From Campylobacterota bacterium (lineage in GTDB: Bacteria > Campylobacterota > Campylobacteria > Campylobacterales > JAADDG01), in contig JAADDG010000035.1 of assembly GCA_013154075.1 (NCBI GenBank), forward strand, positions 1 through 9,146: 9,146 nucleotides of DNA. The letters are read 5' to 3'. Position numbers and translations under genes: made by a program. Position 1 is the first letter of the stretch. Each line of letters begins with the position of its first letter. Below, piece after piece: positions 5,932 through 9,146 of the stretch. A model generated the notes under the pieces. It was not told the origin of the DNA. It worked only from the letters and a program-made list of their open reading frames with translations, and did not search any database.

Positions 5932-6153
5932 ATGAAAAAGAGGCTTGAAGAGATAGAAGCTAAGGCTTTGAAGAAGGTAAATAACGACAGATATATTCTT
6001 TCTTTGATAGTGGCCGCAAGAGCCAAAGAGTTGTCGGAGGGAGACGAGCCTTTGATAGAAGTGGATAAAAATCAGTATAAATTTACGGATATCGCTTTGA
6101 TGGAGATTTATGAGGATAAGCTTGATTTGGAAGAGATCGTCAATAAGAAATAG
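5932..6153 (+). CDS. rpoZ: RNA polymerase omega subunit
   Basis: This 73-residue protein has the omega core NDRYILSLIVAARAKEL (18-34) followed by DIALMEIYEDKLDLEEI (53-69), the two helical segments that wrap the C-terminal region of the beta-prime subunit and aid RNA polymerase assembly. It is shorter than E. coli omega (91 residues) because the C-terminal tail is missing. Its N-terminus reads MKKRLEEIEAKA and lacks the MARVT segment that forms part of ppGpp site 1 in E. coli. GAGGGAG at 5917-5923 lies eight bases before the ATG. The gene sits directly before spoT, as rpoZ does in enterobacteria and in Campylobacter. Small size makes the match modest on sequence alone, but context makes the call firm. 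Confidence 0.93.
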   Translation: MKKRLEEIEAKALKKVNNDRYILSLIVAARAKELSEGDEPLIEVDKNQYKFTDIALMEIYEDKLDLEEIVNKK

Positions 6154-6156
6154 AGG
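6153..6156 (+). promoter_or_regulatory. Ribosome binding site of spoT, choosing between tandem TTG starts
   Basis: GAGG overlaps the last base of the rpoZ stop codon. It is six bases from the TTG at 6163 but only three from the TTG at 6160, so the second TTG is the better start. No in-frame ATG or GTG lies near. Confidence 0.55.
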
Positions 6157-6162
6157 TTTTTG

Positions 6163-8331
6163 TTGGAAGATCTACTAAAAAAAATCAAGTATGAATGCAA
6201 AAGTGTAAAAGAGGCCGAAACTCTTCTTTTTTCTCTTATAGAGGATAAAGAGAAAAAATTGAGAGTGAAAAACGCTCTCGATTTTGCTAAAAAAGCACAT
6301 GAGGGACAGTTTAGAAAAAGCGGAGAGCCCTATATAGTCCATCCGATTTTGGTGGCCTCTTTGGTGGCCGCTTACGGAGGAGACGATGTGATGATCATCT
6401 CCGCTTTGCTTCATGATGTGGTGGAGGATACGGATCATACGATAGAGGATATCGTATCCATCTTCGGAGAGGAGATAGCCAATATAGTTGCCGGGCTTAC
6501 CAAGATTTTCGATATAAGAGAGGAGGTGTTGATTCCCTCCACTTCGAACGAGAAACTTATAGCTTCGGCTCTATCTTTTAGAAAGATGCTTCTTTTCTCC
6601 ATAAAAGATGTGAGAGTTTTGGTAATAAAGCTTTGTGACAGACTTCACAATCTTTTGACTCTCGATGCTCTTCCTCCTCATAAACAAAAGAGAATTGCGG
6701 AGGAGACGCTTGTAGTTTACGCTCCCATAGCCCATAGGCTTGGAATGGGAGCTATAAAAAACAAGCTTGAAGATTACAGTTTTGCCTATCTTTTCCCCGA
6801 AGAGTATAAAAAGATAGACGAGTATATCCAAAGTCACAAACAGCAGCTTTTATTGAAGCTGAATCACTTTATAGACAAACTTCAAAAATTGATGTTAAAA
6901 AACGGCTTTATAGACGGAAGTTTCGAGATTCAAAAGAGAATTAAGCATTATTACTCCATCTATCTGAAAATTCAAAGAAAAGGGATTTCGATAGATGAGG
7001 TTTTGGATCTGTTGGCCGTTAGGATTTTGGTAAAAGAGCCTTTGGATTGTTATAAGACTCTCGGAATCATTCATCTGAATTTCAAGCCTCTATCTTCGAG
7101 GTTTAAAGATTATATAGCGATTCCGAAAGATAACGGTTATCAAACGATTCATACGTCCGTTTTCGACGACAAATCGATAATAGAGGCGCAAATTAGAACT
7201 TATGATATGCACAAAACAGCCGAATACGGAGTGGCGGCTCATTGGAAATACAAAAATTCTCACGGTCTGCAGCCCAAACTTGACTGGATAGAGAATATCA
7301 AAACTCAAGAGAGCGAAAATATAGAGGAGTTTTACGAGCTTGCCAAAAACGATCTATATAGCGAGGATGTATCGGTCTATTCTCCGAAAGGAGAGGTTTT
7401 TATTCTGCCTAAAGGCTCTACCGTATTGGATTTTGCGTATGCGGTGCATACCGAGATAGGCGATAGGGCGAAAGCCGGATATGTAAACAAACAGAGAGTT
7501 CCTCTATTGACAGCTCTTAAAAACGGAGATATCGTTAGAATCGAGACGGCGAAAGAGCCTATAGTAAGATGCAGCTGGAAAGATTCGGTAAGAACCGCAA
7601 AAGCTAAAAACGCCATAAGGGTAGCTTGCAGAAATAAAATCAAAAAATTAAACAGACTTAGTGCTATCAATATTTTGAGTACTATTTTCGATATTGACGC
7701 TGAAAAGATAGAGGAGATTTTAAAAGAGGAGGATCTTTACAAAAAGATTCATAAGGCCGCGACGGATCACTCCTTTTTGCAAGAGATGATAGTGGTCGTT
7801 AAGAATTATCTTACCAAACATAAAATGCTCTCTACCTTTATGAAATTAAGGAAATTTAAATTAAAAGAGCATGTTAAAGATTATTTGAAGTTTTATTCGG
7901 TGGGAGGAATTTCGGAGGTTTATTTCGACTACTGTTGCCATCCTAAGATAGGAGATGATATCGTAGCTTTTTTAAGAAAAGGAAATGAAGCTAACGTCCA
8001 TCATAAACTCTGTTCGAATGCCATCAAGATGATAGAGTCTCACGAAAAGATGGTTTTTGTTGAGTGGTCCAAAAAAAGACCCAATCGTTATAAAGTTATC
8101 GTAAGTCTCGAAAACACGAAGGGCTCTTTGGCTTCGTTTTTGCAGTTCTTAGCTAAATTCAATATCAATCTTGTTACAATAAAGCTCGGAGAAAGCGAAG
8201 AGGGACTTAAGAGCTATTTTGAGATGACTTTGGATTTTCCGGAGAAAGACGTAGAGAAGATTCAGGATAAAATAGCGGCTAAATATAAAGTTATAGAATT
8301 TTCGAGAGTCGACGACGCATATAAAAAATAA
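6163..8331 (+). CDS. spoT: Bifunctional (p)ppGpp synthetase/hydrolase, RelA/SpoT homologue
   Basis: This long RSH protein (722 residues from TTG 6163; 723 from TTG 6160) makes and degrades the stringent-response alarmone. Numbering from 6163, the HD hydrolase domain has YIVHP (His60), LLHDVVEDT (His84, Asp85) and CDRLHN (Asp159), all intact. The synthetase domain has LDLLAVRI (Asp282), RFKDYIAIPKDNGYQTIHT (313-331) and EAQIRT (341-346). The RFKD motif is the form found in bifunctional Rel/SpoT enzymes, not the EFDD of synthetase-only RelA. A TGS domain follows (about 405-466), then a helical region, a zinc-finger-like CCHP...HHKLC segment (591-617) and a C-terminal ACT domain (about 642-712). 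The enzyme should therefore do both reactions and sense ribosomes. It lies 9 bases after rpoZ. The TTG start hints at modest translation. Confidence 0.95.
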   Translation: MEDLLKKIKYECKSVKEAETLLFSLIEDKEKKLRVKNALDFAKKAHEGQFRKSGEPYIVHPILVASLVAAYGGDDVMIISALLHDVVEDTDHTIEDIVSIFGEEIANIVAGLTKIFDIREEVLIPSTSNEKLIASALSFRKMLLFSIKDVRVLVIKLCDRLHNLLTLDALPPHKQKRIAEETLVVYAPIAHRLGMGAIKNKLEDYSFAYLFPEEYKKIDEYIQSHKQQLLLKLNHFIDKLQKLMLKNGFIDGSFEIQKRIKHYYSIYLKIQRKGISIDEVLDLLAVRILVKEPLDCYKTLGIIHLNFKPLSSRFKDYIAIPKDNGYQTIHTSVFDDKSIIEAQIRTYDMHKTAEYGVAAHWKYKNSHGLQPKLDWIENIKTQESENIEEFYELAKNDLYSEDVSVYSPKGEVFILPKGSTVLDFAYAVHTEIGDRAKAGYVNKQRVPLLTALKNGDIVRIETAKEPIVRCSWKDSVRTAKAKNAIRVACRNKIKKLNRLSAINILSTIFDIDAEKIEEILKEEDLYKKIHKAATDHSFLQEMIVVVKNYLTKHKMLSTFMKLRKFKLKEHVKDYLKFYSVGGISEVYFDYCCHPKIGDDIVAFLRKGNEANVHHKLCSNAIKMIESHEKMVFVEWSKKRPNRYKVIVSLENTKGSLASFLQFLAKFNINLVTIKLGESEEGLKSYFEMTLDFPEKDVEKIQDKIAAKYKVIEFSRVDDAYKK

Positions 8332-8343
8332 AATTAAGAAAAC

Positions 8344-8348
8344 AAGGA
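8344..8348 (+). promoter_or_regulatory. Ribosome binding site of tyrS
   Basis: AAGGA lies eight bases before the ATG at 8357, within the 25-base gap after spoT. Confidence 0.65.
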
Positions 8349-8356
8349 TTGAAAAT

Positions 8357-9146
8357 ATGCTTAGTGAAGCTTTAAGCGAGATAAAAAGAGGTATCAGCGA
8401 GATTATAGATGAAGAGAGAATAGAACAGCTGGTTAGAAACTACTATGAAAAGGGAGAGAACTACTACGTAAAAGCCGGATTCGATCCTACGGCGCCGGAT
8501 CTTCATTTGGGACATACCGTTTTGATGCAAAAAATGGCCGTTATGCAAAAGCACGGGGCTATCGTTCAATTTTTAATAGGCGATTTTACGGCTATGATAG
8601 GGGATCCGAGCGGAAAGAGCGCAACGAGAAAAAGACTTGATAAAGAGACGGTTTTAAAAAATGCCGAAACTTATAAAGAACAGGTTTTCAAAATCCTCGA
8701 TCCCGAAAAGACGGTGGTGGTTTTCAATTCGGAGTGGATAGAGAAGCTTGGAGCAAGCGGCCTTTTGGAGCTTACTACCACTTATAGCGTAGCGAGAATG
8801 CTTGAGAGAGAAGATTTCGAAAAGAGATTCAAAAGTCAAACTCCCATATCGATAAGCGAATTTATCTATCCTCTTTTGCAAGGATATGATAGCGTAGTTT
8901 TAAAAAGCGATATAGAGATAGGCGGAACCGATCAAAAATTCAATCTATTGATGGGTAGACATCTTCAAAGAGTCTATAACGTGGGAAAAGAGCAGGCCGT
9001 TATGATGATGCCTCTTCTTGAAGGGCTTGACGGCGTAAATAAAATGAGTAAGTCTCTTGGAAACTATATAGGCGTTACGGACGAGCCTAACGAAATGTAT
9101 GCTAAAATTTTAAGCATTAGCGATGATCTTATGTGGAGATATTATG
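8357..9146 (+). CDS. tyrS: Tyrosyl-tRNA synthetase, N-terminal part (3' partial)
   Basis: The frame is open from ATG 8357 to the window edge, giving 263 residues of a class I aminoacyl-tRNA synthetase that charges tRNA-Tyr. Seen motifs are AGFDPTAPDLHLGH (40-53, with the HIGH-type HLGH at 50-53), FLIGDFTAMIGDPSGKS (77-93), TYSVARMLER, EFIYPLLQGYDS, IGGTDQKFNLLMGR and the KMSKS loop at 229-233. A true KMSKS, rather than the KFGKT-type loop of E. coli TyrS, places it in the TyrZ-like group, which, as I recall, includes Campylobacter enzymes of about 400 residues. The missing third should contain the rest of the anticodon-binding region and an S4 domain. Nothing in the visible part is damaged. 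Confidence 0.96.
   Translation, partial: MLSEALSEIKRGISEIIDEERIEQLVRNYYEKGENYYVKAGFDPTAPDLHLGHTVLMQKMAVMQKHGAIVQFLIGDFTAMIGDPSGKSATRKRLDKETVLKNAETYKEQVFKILDPEKTVVVFNSEWIEKLGASGLLELTTTYSVARMLEREDFEKRFKSQTPISISEFIYPLLQGYDSVVLKSDIEIGGTDQKFNLLMGRHLQRVYNVGKEQAVMMMPLLEGLDGVNKMSKSLGNYIGVTDEPNEMYAKILSISDDLMWRYY

Noticed and set aside
8329..8334. TAAAAT as a -10 box for tyrS at the end of spoT
   Set aside because: It falls in a simple A-rich run where such matches are frequent, with no upstream promoter features. The 25-base spacing to tyrS fits simple operon read-through.
1..9146. Defence system, prophage, insertion sequence, CRISPR or other accessory island
   Set aside because: All ten genes are core housekeeping genes on one strand with uniform codon use. 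No transposase, integrase, terminal repeats, spacer-repeat pattern or tRNA gene is visible.

Overview
The window is a single, very dense, rightward housekeeping operon from a member of the Campylobacterota (Epsilonproteobacteria). Gene order is: end of an RluA/RluD-family pseudouridine synthase, a four-domain fibronectin type III lipoprotein (FlpA-like), trmB, ftsE, ftsX, an EnvC-like LytM/M23 protein, pyrH, rpoZ, spoT and the first two thirds of tyrS. As I remember it, this is the order of the Campylobacter jejuni block Cj1280c to Cj1271c. The long TrmB, the short 73-residue omega subunit and the KMSKS-type TyrRS also fit that phylum. Base composition in lines counted by eye is about 30 to 40 percent GC, and arginine is almost always AGA. 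This suits a free-living or vent-type campylobacterote as well as a host-associated one, so the genus cannot be fixed from the sequence.

Layout. Positions 1-139 hold the 3' end of the pseudouridine synthase, which overlaps the lipoprotein gene by 65 bases in another frame. From 75 to 5151 the genes flpA, trmB, ftsE, ftsX and the EnvC-like gene follow with zero spacing or short overlaps (0, 8, 14 and 4 bases), which implies translational coupling. The only real breaks are 51 bases before pyrH, where a promoter-like sequence sits, 9 bases before spoT and 25 bases before tyrS. No stretch above 60 bases lacks a gene, and I see no RNA gene, insertion sequence, CRISPR array or convincing terminator.

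How the genes fit together. FtsE and FtsX form the ABC-type division complex that controls septal peptidoglycan hydrolysis. The next gene encodes a periplasmic coiled-coil protein whose LytM domain has lost its zinc ligands, as expected of an EnvC-type amidase activator. The FN3 lipoprotein at the head of this set may share an envelope role. The second half concerns nucleotides and growth control: UMP kinase, RNA polymerase omega, the bifunctional (p)ppGpp enzyme and tyrosyl-tRNA synthetase. RluA-family enzyme, TrmB and TyrRS all serve RNA modification or charging.

I found no new multi-gene system. The points most worth a second look are: a FlpA fibronectin-binding-like motif; the signal peptide coded wholly inside the preceding gene; a valine at the usual catalytic aspartate of TrmB; the pseudo-enzyme LytM domain; an omega subunit lacking the MAR motif beside spoT; and a candidate pyrH promoter with a U-rich initial transcript.
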